64,000 nt of DNA from Arcanobacterium haemolyticum DSM 20595 (GTDB lineage: Bacteria; Actinomycetota; Actinomycetes; Actinomycetales; Actinomycetaceae): NCBI RefSeq assembly GCF_000092365.1, contig NC_014218.1:806001-870000 (forward strand), in the 5' to 3' direction. Shown in pieces: positions 1-7,388 of the stretch. The notes under the pieces were generated by a model. It made no database searches. It saw only the letters and a list, made by a program, of their open reading frames with translations, and was not told where the DNA came from. How positions within the stretch are numbered: position 1 is the stretch's first letter; each line of letters opens with the position of its first letter. The translations under genes were made by a program, and so were the position numbers.

Positions 1-725
1 ACGGGGCGCCGCTTGTTGGGAAAGTCTGGACACGATCGTATAAACAGACCTTGTGGAAGTCACGGATCGATTCGGTGGATACGATTGTGGATGCGATTGT
101 TCGCTTGCCAGCCGATGATCGCCCAGCATGTTTCATCTCGGGTAGCGCGATTGGTTTTTACGGTCCCGATTGTGGGGACGCCGTGTTGCATGAGGGTTCC
201 AGCCAGGGCGCAGGATTCTTAGCAGAGTTGTGTGGCGCGTGGGAGAGTTGTGCACAGCGTTGCGCTGAAGAAGCTGGCGTGCGTACCGTTTCTGTGCGTA
301 CGGGGCTTGTTATGGGGGCCGACGGCGGTCTGCTGGGTATCCTGCAACATCTGTATCGTGCGGGGCTGGGCGGGCAATTGTCTGATGGCAAGGCCTGGAT
401 GTCCACAATCTCTGTTATCGATCATGTTCGTGCGATTTTGTTCCTTGTGGCGCGTGACGATATTGAAGGTCCTGTGAATCTGACCTGCCCTGAGCCATGT
501 GAAAATAAGGTGTGGAACCGTTTGCTTGGGCGTCATCTACAACGTCCTGCTGTGCTTCGTGTTCCGTGTGGTCCGCTCGCTACGTTGTTCCCTTATGCGG
601 TTGGAGAAACGGTGCTCGCCTCTCAACGTGCATTACCTATTAGGTTACTCGATGCCGGTTTTATCTTCACGGCTCCTCACGTGGCAGATATTTTCAATTC
701 TATCCTTCCGCAGAAGCGTGGATGA
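1..725 (+). CDS. TIGR01777-family NAD-dependent epimerase-like protein, 5'-truncated by window edge
   Basis: The reading frame is open from base 3 with no start in the window, so the N-terminus, including the dinucleotide-binding glycine motif, lies upstream. What is visible is the C-terminal two thirds of an SDR39U1/YfcH-like protein: GAPLVGKVWT near the left edge, the SGSAIGFYG stretch that corresponds to the family's S-x-x-x-x-YG segment, an RTGLVMG strand, and a C-terminal substrate-binding half ending in a short basic tail. The family is an atypical short-chain dehydrogenase/reductase with no settled physiological substrate. Confidence is high for the family and low for any specific role. 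Confidence 0.85.
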   Translation, partial: GAPLVGKVWTRSYKQTLWKSRIDSVDTIVDAIVRLPADDRPACFISGSAIGFYGPDCGDAVLHEGSSQGAGFLAELCGAWESCAQRCAEEAGVRTVSVRTGLVMGADGGLLGILQHLYRAGLGGQLSDGKAWMSTISVIDHVRAILFLVARDDIEGPVNLTCPEPCENKVWNRLLGRHLQRPAVLRVPCGPLATLFPYAVGETVLASQRALPIRLLDAGFIFTAPHVADIFNSILPQKRG

Positions 726-843
726 TCTAGATTTCACTCGATATTTCACTAGAAAATACAAGGTTTGTGTGGCATAGTTGATGTATCAAGTGGCCTCATT
801 TTTAGGTGTTACGGGGAATCTCACCTAGATTCAGGAGGTCACG

Positions 844-1350
844 GTGAAAAATAAATACACGACGCGTGGTGTCATATTCATCCACTCGGTAATACCGGCC
901 GTTCAACCTCATGTTGAATGGGCGGTTACTTCCATACTCGGATATCCGGTTAAATTTGAGTGGACTGCCCAGCCTGCTGTTCCGTCAATGAACAGGGGCG
1001 AAGTGTCATGGACTGGTGACGTCGGAACCGGCGCAGCTATCACATCAGCCCTTGGCGGGTGGGAACATTTGCGCTTCGAAGTGACTGAAGAACCATCTCC
1101 AATTTCTGATGGTGGCAGATGGTCATGCACACCGGGCCTCGGTATTTTTTACGCGCAAACGGATCTTCTAGGTAACGTGGTTGTTCCTGAAAATCGGGTG
1201 CGTGCTGCACTGGAACAAGCTGGCGATGATCCGCGCGAAATTCGCCGCATGCTCGATATCGCGTTGGGAACAGCGTGGGATGAAGAACTTGAAGTGTTCC
1301 GTTACGCGGGTGCCGGTGCTCCTGTGCGATGGCTACACCGGGTTGGCTAA
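844..1350 (+). CDS. DUF3145 family protein
   Basis: A 168-residue protein starting at GTG with a strong Shine-Dalgarno (AGGAGG) just upstream. It carries the sequence landmarks of DUF3145, an actinobacteria-restricted family of unknown function: an N-terminal RGVIFIHS strand, an internal WTGDVGTGAAITSALGGW segment and a C-terminal helical part ending in VRWLHRVG. In many actinobacteria this gene sits beside the FabD/FabH/ACP/FabF cluster (recalled, not searched). Here its only companion is the convergent ACP-like gene five bases away. It is probably cytoplasmic, since no signal peptide or membrane segment is visible. Confidence 0.9.
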   Translation: MKNKYTTRGVIFIHSVIPAVQPHVEWAVTSILGYPVKFEWTAQPAVPSMNRGEVSWTGDVGTGAAITSALGGWEHLRFEVTEEPSPISDGGRWSCTPGLGIFYAQTDLLGNVVVPENRVRAALEQAGDDPREIRRMLDIALGTAWDEELEVFRYAGAGAPVRWLHRVG

Positions 1351-1354
1351 GCTT

Positions 1355-1681
1355 TTAACGATTAAAAAGTGACGCCAGATCGGCTGCTGCTGATGCGAGA
1401 TCCTGAGCATCGTCCTCCTGCGATGTGGCTGGTTCATCCATGATCAGAACCATCAGATCTTCGACACTCGAGAGCGCGTGTATAGCACTATCGGCAACGT
1501 GTTTTTTGCTTATCATCTCAACGTTTGTTACCAGCGCCCATACGCTCACCTCATCGAGCCCAAGATCATCGACAAGCCGAGCATCTGGCACGATCTCGTC
1601 GTCGTTAATTTCTGGCGCAATATCGTCCAGTGCTACTCGAATCTGAGCCAGCGCAAGATCGCGCGGGTCTGTATTGTCCAT
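1355..1681 (-). CDS. Acyl carrier protein-like protein lacking the phosphopantetheine serine
   Basis: A 108-residue acidic protein with ATG start and strong SD (GAGGAGG). Residues about 8-82 align by eye with acyl carrier protein: helix I, then VDDLGLDEVSVWALV, where ACPs have ADDL-x-x-DSLS. The serine that takes 4'-phosphopantetheine is Glu44 here (DEV instead of DSL), so as encoded it cannot be a conventional holo-ACP. A 25-residue acidic Ala/Asp-rich tail is added. It converges with DUF3145 and is divergent from the TPR-like gene. It may be a relic or repurposed ACP of a lost FAS-II cluster. The fold call is fairly safe; the function is unknown. Confidence 0.8.
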   Translation of the reverse strand: MDNTDPRDLALAQIRVALDDIAPEINDDEIVPDARLVDDLGLDEVSVWALVTNVEMISKKHVADSAIHALSSVEDLMVLIMDEPATSQEDDAQDLASAAADLASLFNR

Positions 1682-1718
1682 TGTTCCTCCTCGTATATCA
1701 ACTACTCACCGCTCTAAA

Positions 1719-1724
1719 TACTAT
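1719..1724 (+). promoter_or_regulatory. Candidate -10 element for the TPR-like gene
   Basis: TACTAT lies 11 nt before the chosen ATG at 1736, and no Shine-Dalgarno is present between them. An out-of-frame ATG at 1732 is closer to the expected transcript start. It fits a leaderless or near-leaderless transcript, but less cleanly than the other cases in the window. Confidence 0.35.
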
Positions 1725-1735
1725 AGGCTGTATGT

Positions 1736-2338
1736 ATGGCTTTTATAGATCTTATTCAGCAACTGGCCGATGAATCCTCGCCGCTCATTGATCGAGCAGG
1801 GGAACTTCGCGTTGCCCTTGCAGCCGATCCGAACGATGCCGAATCGTTTGAGGAACTCGCATCGATCATTAGAAAGCTAGGGCAATCACAGCCAACTGTA
1901 GATCCTCTTACAGCAGATGATGATCAGCCTCGCAAAACTCCAGCCCACTTGGTGTTGTGGGCGCTAGCAGAGGATTTGGCGTCCGATTCACGCGCGTGGT
2001 ACCCGTTGCTAGAACTTGCCAAGTTAGCTGTTGAAAATGATCCCGCCGGGGCTGTCCATCACATCGATGTGGCAACAGGGCGCGAAGAAAGCGGGCTCGC
2101 GCTAGAAACAGGTATCCAGATTTTGGTAGATGCTGGGCACATCGATACTGCTCTTCAAGTCGGGATTGGCCGATGGAATCCAGATAAACATAGTGTTGGC
2201 GTAGGAATCGAACTCTCAAAGGCTGCTCTTGCTGCAGGAAAAATAGCAGATGCTAAACGATGTGTTGAGATTTTGGTGAAGCGTTATCCAGGCAATCACG
2301 ATGTGCTCGATCTTCGTGATGCGGTAGCAGACTTATAA
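1736..2338 (+). CDS. TPR-like helical protein of unknown function
   Basis: A 200-residue soluble protein made almost entirely of predicted amphipathic helices. Segments such as ALAADPNDAESFEELASII, AWYPLLELAKLAVENDPAGA and AKRCVEILVKRYPGNHDVLD have the spacing and Ala/Gly/Pro pattern of tetratricopeptide repeats. No catalytic motif, signal peptide or membrane span was seen. It is divergent from the ACP-like gene across 54 bp and upstream of yciO by 33 bp in the same direction. I do not recognise a named family. Presumably a protein-interaction scaffold, which is inference only. Confidence 0.75.
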   Translation: MAFIDLIQQLADESSPLIDRAGELRVALAADPNDAESFEELASIIRKLGQSQPTVDPLTADDDQPRKTPAHLVLWALAEDLASDSRAWYPLLELAKLAVENDPAGAVHHIDVATGREESGLALETGIQILVDAGHIDTALQVGIGRWNPDKHSVGVGIELSKAALAAGKIADAKRCVEILVKRYPGNHDVLDLRDAVADL

Positions 2339-2371
2339 CACAACCTTTACGGTGAAAGAAGGCGAATTCTG

Positions 2372-2998
2372 ATGGCATGGTATGTGGACATTCATCCTGA
2401 AGATCCTCAGCAACGGCTGGTGGATAAGGTGGTGGATCGGTTGCGGCGTGGCGAAGTGATCGCGATGCCAACCGATTCGGGTTACGCCATTTGTTGCATG
2501 ATGGCGAACAAGGATGGTCTGGAACGGATTCGCCGCATTCGCCAAGTGGGGGATAAGCACCACTTCACGTTGCTCTGCCATGATTTTGCTCAGCTTGGCC
2601 AGTTGGTGATCGTTGATAACGCGGTGTTCCGCCTAGTGAAATCGTTAACGCCTGGCCCATACACGTTCATTTTGAAGGGCACAAAAGAAGTCCCACGGAT
2701 GACCTTGAATCCTAAGAAGGCCACGGTTGGCGTACGAATCCCTGACCACAAGATCACCCAGGCGATCGTGAATACGTTGGGCGAACCGCTGTTGTCTTCC
2801 ACCCTGATTATGCCGGGTGAAAGCGAACCGATGAGCCAAGGGTGGGAAATCGCAGATCTGCTCACGAATGCGGTGGACGTAGTAGTTGAAGGCCCAGTGG
2901 GCGTGGACGGCCCAACAACCGTTCTGGATATGAGTGACGGCAACGTCACGATCGCGCGCGTTGGCGCCGGCGATACCTCCATGTTTGACGTTAGATAA
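2372..2998 (+). CDS. YciO/Sua5/YrdC-domain protein (threonylcarbamoyl-AMP synthase family)
   Basis: A 208-residue protein spanning a single YrdC domain, with the characteristic MPTDSGYAI segment, KHHFTLLCHDF, and LTPGPYTFILKGTKEVP. Its length and the absence of the extra C-terminal Sua5 domain match the YciO subgroup. Family members bind RNA or nucleotides, and Sua5/TsaC makes threonylcarbamoyl-AMP for tRNA t6A. YciO proper may have a different or weaker activity, so I do not call this tsaC. An AGAAGG sequence lies about 9 nt before the ATG. It precedes the HAD gene by 14 bp and is probably co-transcribed with it. Confidence 0.85.
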   Translation: MAWYVDIHPEDPQQRLVDKVVDRLRRGEVIAMPTDSGYAICCMMANKDGLERIRRIRQVGDKHHFTLLCHDFAQLGQLVIVDNAVFRLVKSLTPGPYTFILKGTKEVPRMTLNPKKATVGVRIPDHKITQAIVNTLGEPLLSSTLIMPGESEPMSQGWEIADLLTNAVDVVVEGPVGVDGPTTVLDMSDGNVTIARVGAGDTSMFDVR

Positions 2999-3012
2999 GA
3001 GAGTTTTATTTT

Positions 3013-3726
3013 ATGGTTTCATCGCTCCGTGCTGTCCTTTTTGACGTTGATGGCACCCTGACCGATTCCGGCCCGCTGATTCGCCGCACAATGGCAACGC
3101 TGATGAAAACGAAGCTTGGCCTCGATCAGCCTGAAGTTGCGTACACAAAGTACGTGGGGCCTCCGTTGGAAGATACGTTTGCTGAGTTGGGCGTGCCAGA
3201 AGAAGAAATTGCACAGTATATCGGCGAATACCGCGCATTCTACGATCAGTTCCTAGATCAGACTCCATTGTTTCCTGGGGTTCGTGAGATGCTTGCGAGT
3301 GTTCGTGAAGCCGGGTTCACCATTGCTACAGCCACGTCCAAGTCTGAAATAGTTGCGAAAGCAGTGTGTGATGTTACGGGCTTGACTCCATATATTGACG
3401 TGATTTGTGGTGCAGATGCGGCCCTTGGCCGTTCACACAAACATCACGTTATCGATCATGCGCTCACTCAGCTTGAAGAACGTGGCGTTCTTGATCCGTG
3501 TGACCGGCGTCCAGTTCAGCCGCTTGGAACGAATTGGCAAGATTACCCTGTGCGCAGTGACGTTGTGATGGTGGGGGATCGTAATTTCGATACGTTTGGA
3601 GCCGCAGTTCACGGTATTGCCACGATCCTTGTGGATTGGGGCGAAGGTGACGCCACGGAGAAGGCTCAGGCGTGGCGTCACGTTCACACGATGGACGAAC
3701 TGGTTACTCTTCTTCGTTCGTACTGA
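3013..3726 (+). CDS. HAD-superfamily hydrolase, phosphoglycolate phosphatase-like
   Basis: A 237-residue HAD hydrolase. Motif I is LFDVDGT with nucleophile Asp11 and acid/base Asp13, motif II is the TATSKS strand around residue 108, the motif III lysine is near HKHHVIDH, and motif IV is VVMVGDRNFD near residue 190. A helical cap sits between motifs I and II (residues about 17-85), as in Gph/PGP-like enzymes. About 25 residues between motifs III and IV, ending in WQDYPVRSD, look like an insertion. It is probably a cytosolic phosphatase acting on a small phosphorylated metabolite; the substrate is not predictable. It is co-directional with yciO and converges on the ABC exporter. Confidence 0.88.
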   Translation: MVSSLRAVLFDVDGTLTDSGPLIRRTMATLMKTKLGLDQPEVAYTKYVGPPLEDTFAELGVPEEEIAQYIGEYRAFYDQFLDQTPLFPGVREMLASVREAGFTIATATSKSEIVAKAVCDVTGLTPYIDVICGADAALGRSHKHHVIDHALTQLEERGVLDPCDRRPVQPLGTNWQDYPVRSDVVMVGDRNFDTFGAAVHGIATILVDWGEGDATEKAQAWRHVHTMDELVTLLRSY

Positions 3727-5506
3727 ACTGGGATTGGTAAAGAGAATAGTAGTGGCCGCGTTGCGCTAGCAACGCTTCGTGGGTTCCTTGTTCGACGACG
3801 TTGCCATCGACCATCACCAGAATCACGTCAGCATCCTTGATGGTGGAGAGCCGGTGAGCAATGATGAACGACGTTCGCCCGTGCCGCAATTCACCCATTG
3901 CATGCGCAACCAACATTTCGGTACGGGTATCAACAGAAGAGGTTGCCTCATCCAAAATGAGGATATCCGGCTGCGAGATGTAAGCACGCGCGATAGTGAC
4001 CAGCTGCTTTTTGCCACGTGAGAGCTCTCCACTTTCATCATCAATCCGAGTATCGTATCCATCGGGCAACTGGCGAATCATCCGATCGATACCAACAGCG
4101 CGTGCGGCCGCCGCCACGTCGTCGTAAGAAGAACCCTCCCTCCCAAAAGCAATATTTTCTTCAATCGTGCCGTCAAAAAGCCACGTATCTTGCAAAACCA
4201 TGCCGGTGCGCGAACGCAACGTTGCCTTTGGGATTGTACGAATATCGCGTCCGTCAAGCGAAATCGTGCCCGAATCAGGATCGTAGAAACGCATCACAAG
4301 GTTCACCAACGTGGTTTTCCCGGCGCCCGTTGGCCCCACGATCGCAACCTGCTGGCCACCCTGGACGTGAAGCGAAAGATTCTGAATCACTGGTTTATTC
4401 GGTGTATAACCGTAAGTGAGGCGATCAAACGTGACAGCACCAGAAATCGTGCTGGGCAACGCAACTGTATCCCCAGTCTCTGGCTCCATCTCTGGAGTAT
4501 CCAAGAAATCAAAAATACGTTCACCAGACGCTGCGGATGACTGAAGCATACTAGACATCGAAGCGATCGTGCCCACCGGGTTATTCAGCTGGCGTGAGTA
4601 TTGAAGAAACGCCTGAATCCCGCCGATAGTCAGCGTGCCGTTAAGAACCTGGATACCGCCAATTACCGCCACGATCACGAACGAAAGATTTGTTATGAAC
4701 CCCGTAAGCGGCTGCGCCAACATCGATAAAAAATAGCCGCGGAAACCGGCGGAGAAGAGGGAGTTATTGGCATTGTCGAAAACGTCGTTGACGTCGTTCT
4801 CCATGCCAAAGGCACTCACGACGTCGTGGCCGCTGAAAGATTCGTCGATAACTGACGATACTTCACCAGTCTTTTTTGACTGCTCACGGAACGCAGGTGC
4901 AGCTACATGCAAAATCTTCACTATTGCAAGCATCCCAAAAGGCAATACAAGAAGCGACCAAAGAGCGAGCGACCATGAGAGATAAAACATGAATGCAAGA
5001 ATGCCGATCACAGTATAGACAGCAACGATAGACTGGCTCAACGCTTGCATGAGAGTCTGAACGATATTGTCAATGTCATTCGTGACGCGCGATAAAAGAT
5101 CACCACGCTTGTGCTGATCCAGATAGCTCAACGGAAGCCGATCGATCTTAGCTTGAGCCTCCATACGTAACCGATACCCAAGATTTTGTACCGCAATGCG
5201 GGACAAGGCTCCGCCGATAATGTTCGTCACCGCGTGAAGAACATACAATCCGCACACGATCAGCAATAACGAAGCCAAAAGTTGCGAATCGATCCGGCCA
5301 GCCCCTGCGCCGTCAACAATCACATTCGTGGCGTCGCCCAGGAGCTTCGGCGCCGCAACCATTGCTACAGTGCCAAACAACGTGAAAATGACGGTGCCTG
5401 CAATTCGTACAGATTCGGGCCGTAACATACGAACAAGCCGAAGTAACGCACCCTTCATATCTTGAGCAGAATCGTTATCATGAGATGACAAACCGTGGCG
5501 CATCAT
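3704..5506 (-). CDS. ABC exporter subunit, TM288-like half (catalytic Walker B intact)
   Basis: A 600-residue half-transporter: six-helix transmembrane domain over residues about 35-320, nucleotide-binding domain about 365-600. Walker A is GPTGAGKTT, Walker B is LILDEATS with the catalytic glutamate, and the signature motif is a deviating LSRGK instead of LSGGQ. That combination is known from the consensus-site subunit of heterodimeric exporters such as TM287/TM288. The ATG is preceded by GGAGG and overlaps the stop of the upstream partner gene, so translation is coupled. Its 3' end overlaps the convergent HAD gene by 23 nt. Likely exports a lipid, peptide or drug across the inner membrane; the substrate is unknown. 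Confidence 0.92.
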   Translation of the reverse strand: MMRHGLSSHDNDSAQDMKGALLRLVRMLRPESVRIAGTVIFTLFGTVAMVAAPKLLGDATNVIVDGAGAGRIDSQLLASLLLIVCGLYVLHAVTNIIGGALSRIAVQNLGYRLRMEAQAKIDRLPLSYLDQHKRGDLLSRVTNDIDNIVQTLMQALSQSIVAVYTVIGILAFMFYLSWSLALWSLLVLPFGMLAIVKILHVAAPAFREQSKKTGEVSSVIDESFSGHDVVSAFGMENDVNDVFDNANNSLFSAGFRGYFLSMLAQPLTGFITNLSFVIVAVIGGIQVLNGTLTIGGIQAFLQYSRQLNNPVGTIASMSSMLQSSAASGERIFDFLDTPEMEPETGDTVALPSTISGAVTFDRLTYGYTPNKPVIQNLSLHVQGGQQVAIVGPTGAGKTTLVNLVMRFYDPDSGTISLDGRDIRTIPKATLRSRTGMVLQDTWLFDGTIEENIAFGREGSSYDDVAAAARAVGIDRMIRQLPDGYDTRIDDESGELSRGKKQLVTIARAYISQPDILILDEATSSVDTRTEMLVAHAMGELRHGRTSFIIAHRLSTIKDADVILVMVDGNVVEQGTHEALLAQRGHYYSLYQSQFSTNEEE

Positions 5507-7272
5507 GCCTCCTTAAGCTTCAATTGTGAGGCGATAATTTCCTGGTAGGTCTGATTCGAATCCTGAAGTTCATCATGAGTACCAGAGCCAACGATACGGC
5601 CCGAATCGAGCACATGGATCACATCAGCATCACGAACCGTTGAAACACGTTGAGTAACAATCAAAACCGCCACGTCCAACTCTGACTGGAGAGCACGGCG
5701 TAAACGAGCATCAGTAGCGTAATCAAGAGCTGAAAAAGAATCATCAAACATAATCAGATCAGCTTGCCGGTTTCCTGATACGTCAGGCAAACAACGATAA
5801 ACTGCGCGTGCAATCGTTAAACGCTGCCGTTGGCCACCCGAAAAGTTCATACCACCGGATTCCACAACCGCATCGATCCCGTTCTCTAATTTTTCAACGA
5901 AGTCCCATGCTTGCGCGATCTGTAAAGCGTGACGCACGCGTTCGTCGTCGATACCTTGTTCATTAACCTGTACCAAACCGGCAACGTTGCTAGCAATTGT
6001 GCCAGAAAACAAAAACGTCTTTTGCGGAACGTAGGCAATGCAAGAACGCACCTCAGCGAGAGAAAGCGAACGAATATCTACACCATTGATCGTAACCGTT
6101 CCACTCGTAGGATCAAGTAAACGTGGAAAAAGCCTTAAAATTGTTGATTTTCCGGAACCTGTAGCACCAATCAACGCCACTGTAGAACCGGGGGAGAGCT
6201 CCAACGAAACGTGATCCACCACGGGCTCTTGAGCCCCAGGGAATTGTAAACTCACATCGTGAGCCACGAAACGGAGCGGCCGCTGTGGAAACACGTGTGG
6301 AGAGACAGGAGAGGATATCGCCGGAACCGTGTCGAGAATTTCTTGAATACGATTCGCAGCCACCTGAGCTCGTGGAAAAAGCATCACCATGAAACCAGAG
6401 AGCATCACTGCACCCAAAATCATCGTCAAATAAGAAATGTACGCCGTAATCGCGCCAATGTTCATCGTTCCTGCAGCGATGCGAATCCCTCCAAACCACA
6501 CCACAGCCGCGGAAGAAAAACCCACAATCAACTGAGCCGTAGGAAACATGAACGCCCACAGCAACCCAATACTCAACCAGACGTCACGAAGCTGCTGGTT
6601 CGTATCAGTAAACTTATCTGCCACCGTACGTTCGCGTATGAATGCACGAATCACGCGGACGCCAGCAAGCTGTTCGCGTAACAACGTATTAATTCGATCG
6701 ATTCGTTCCTGTTGCAGAATAGAACGCGGAACTAGTGCGCGCATCGTTCCCAAAATCAGCACAGCAAGCAAAGGGACAACCACAAGGAGAAGCAAAGAGA
6801 GCTGAGGATCTTCAATTACCGACATGATGATGCCACCGACCCCAAGGAGCGGTGCGATGACGAAAAAGGACAGGGCGCCCATGACGATCCTTTGGATCTG
6901 GGTGACGTCATTTGTGGCCCGAGTGATCAATGTAGAGGCACCAAAACGTTGCTGATCCGTTAAAGAGAAACGTTGGACGTGGCGGAACACGGCCAGGCGG
7001 AGATCACGGCCCATTGCCATTGCCAGGCGCGAACTCAAATACATCGCGGTCACTAAAGAAATAATCTGCAGGCAAGAGACGCCGATCATCAACAGGCCAG
7101 TGCGCCAGATATACGGCTGGTTGCCGGCAACAATCCCGTTATCGATAATGTGAGCATTGAGGTTTGGCAACCACAAGTTAAATAGCACCTGTGAAAGCTG
7201 CAACACGATAATCGTTCCGATGATCATTTTCTTATCTGCCAAAAAATTCTTGGCCATAGATATGAGAATCAA
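5503..7272 (-). CDS. ABC exporter subunit, TM287-like half (degenerate Walker B)
   Basis: A half-transporter of 589 residues when started at the TTG at 7272. GGAGG lies 5 nt upstream of that TTG, better placed than for the ATG at 7257, while longer starts reach into the aceE terminator. Six membrane segments precede a nucleotide-binding domain with Walker A GATGSGKST, signature FSGGQRQ and a Walker B ending MFDDSFSALD, where aspartate replaces the catalytic glutamate. This is the hallmark of the degenerate-site partner in heterodimeric exporters. An extra segment (VYRCLPDVSGNRQ) sits between signature and Walker B. It is first in a two-gene operon with the downstream half-transporter. Confidence 0.9.
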   Translation of the reverse strand: MILISMAKNFLADKKMIIGTIIVLQLSQVLFNLWLPNLNAHIIDNGIVAGNQPYIWRTGLLMIGVSCLQIISLVTAMYLSSRLAMAMGRDLRLAVFRHVQRFSLTDQQRFGASTLITRATNDVTQIQRIVMGALSFFVIAPLLGVGGIIMSVIEDPQLSLLLLVVVPLLAVLILGTMRALVPRSILQQERIDRINTLLREQLAGVRVIRAFIRERTVADKFTDTNQQLRDVWLSIGLLWAFMFPTAQLIVGFSSAAVVWFGGIRIAAGTMNIGAITAYISYLTMILGAVMLSGFMVMLFPRAQVAANRIQEILDTVPAISSPVSPHVFPQRPLRFVAHDVSLQFPGAQEPVVDHVSLELSPGSTVALIGATGSGKSTILRLFPRLLDPTSGTVTINGVDIRSLSLAEVRSCIAYVPQKTFLFSGTIASNVAGLVQVNEQGIDDERVRHALQIAQAWDFVEKLENGIDAVVESGGMNFSGGQRQRLTIARAVYRCLPDVSGNRQADLIMFDDSFSALDYATDARLRRALQSELDVAVLIVTQRVSTVRDADVIHVLDSGRIVGSGTHDELQDSNQTYQEIIASQLKLKEA

Positions 7273-7332
7273 GCCTGCCTCCGCGTGCGTGGGTGTGTGA
7301 TTAAAAATGAATCTGGAGGAGTGTACATGTGT

Positions 7333-7373
7333 GTGTGGGGCTAGGAACGAGAATATCGTTCCTAGCCCCACAC
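7333..7373 (-). terminator. Hairpin terminator after aceE
   Basis: A perfect 18-bp stem (arms 7333-7350 and 7356-7373) with loop GAATA, 16 bp past the aceE stop. There is no long T-tract. It separates aceE from the downstream ABC exporter operon. Confidence 0.85.
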
Positions 7374-7388
7374 TGGGATCATGTAATG

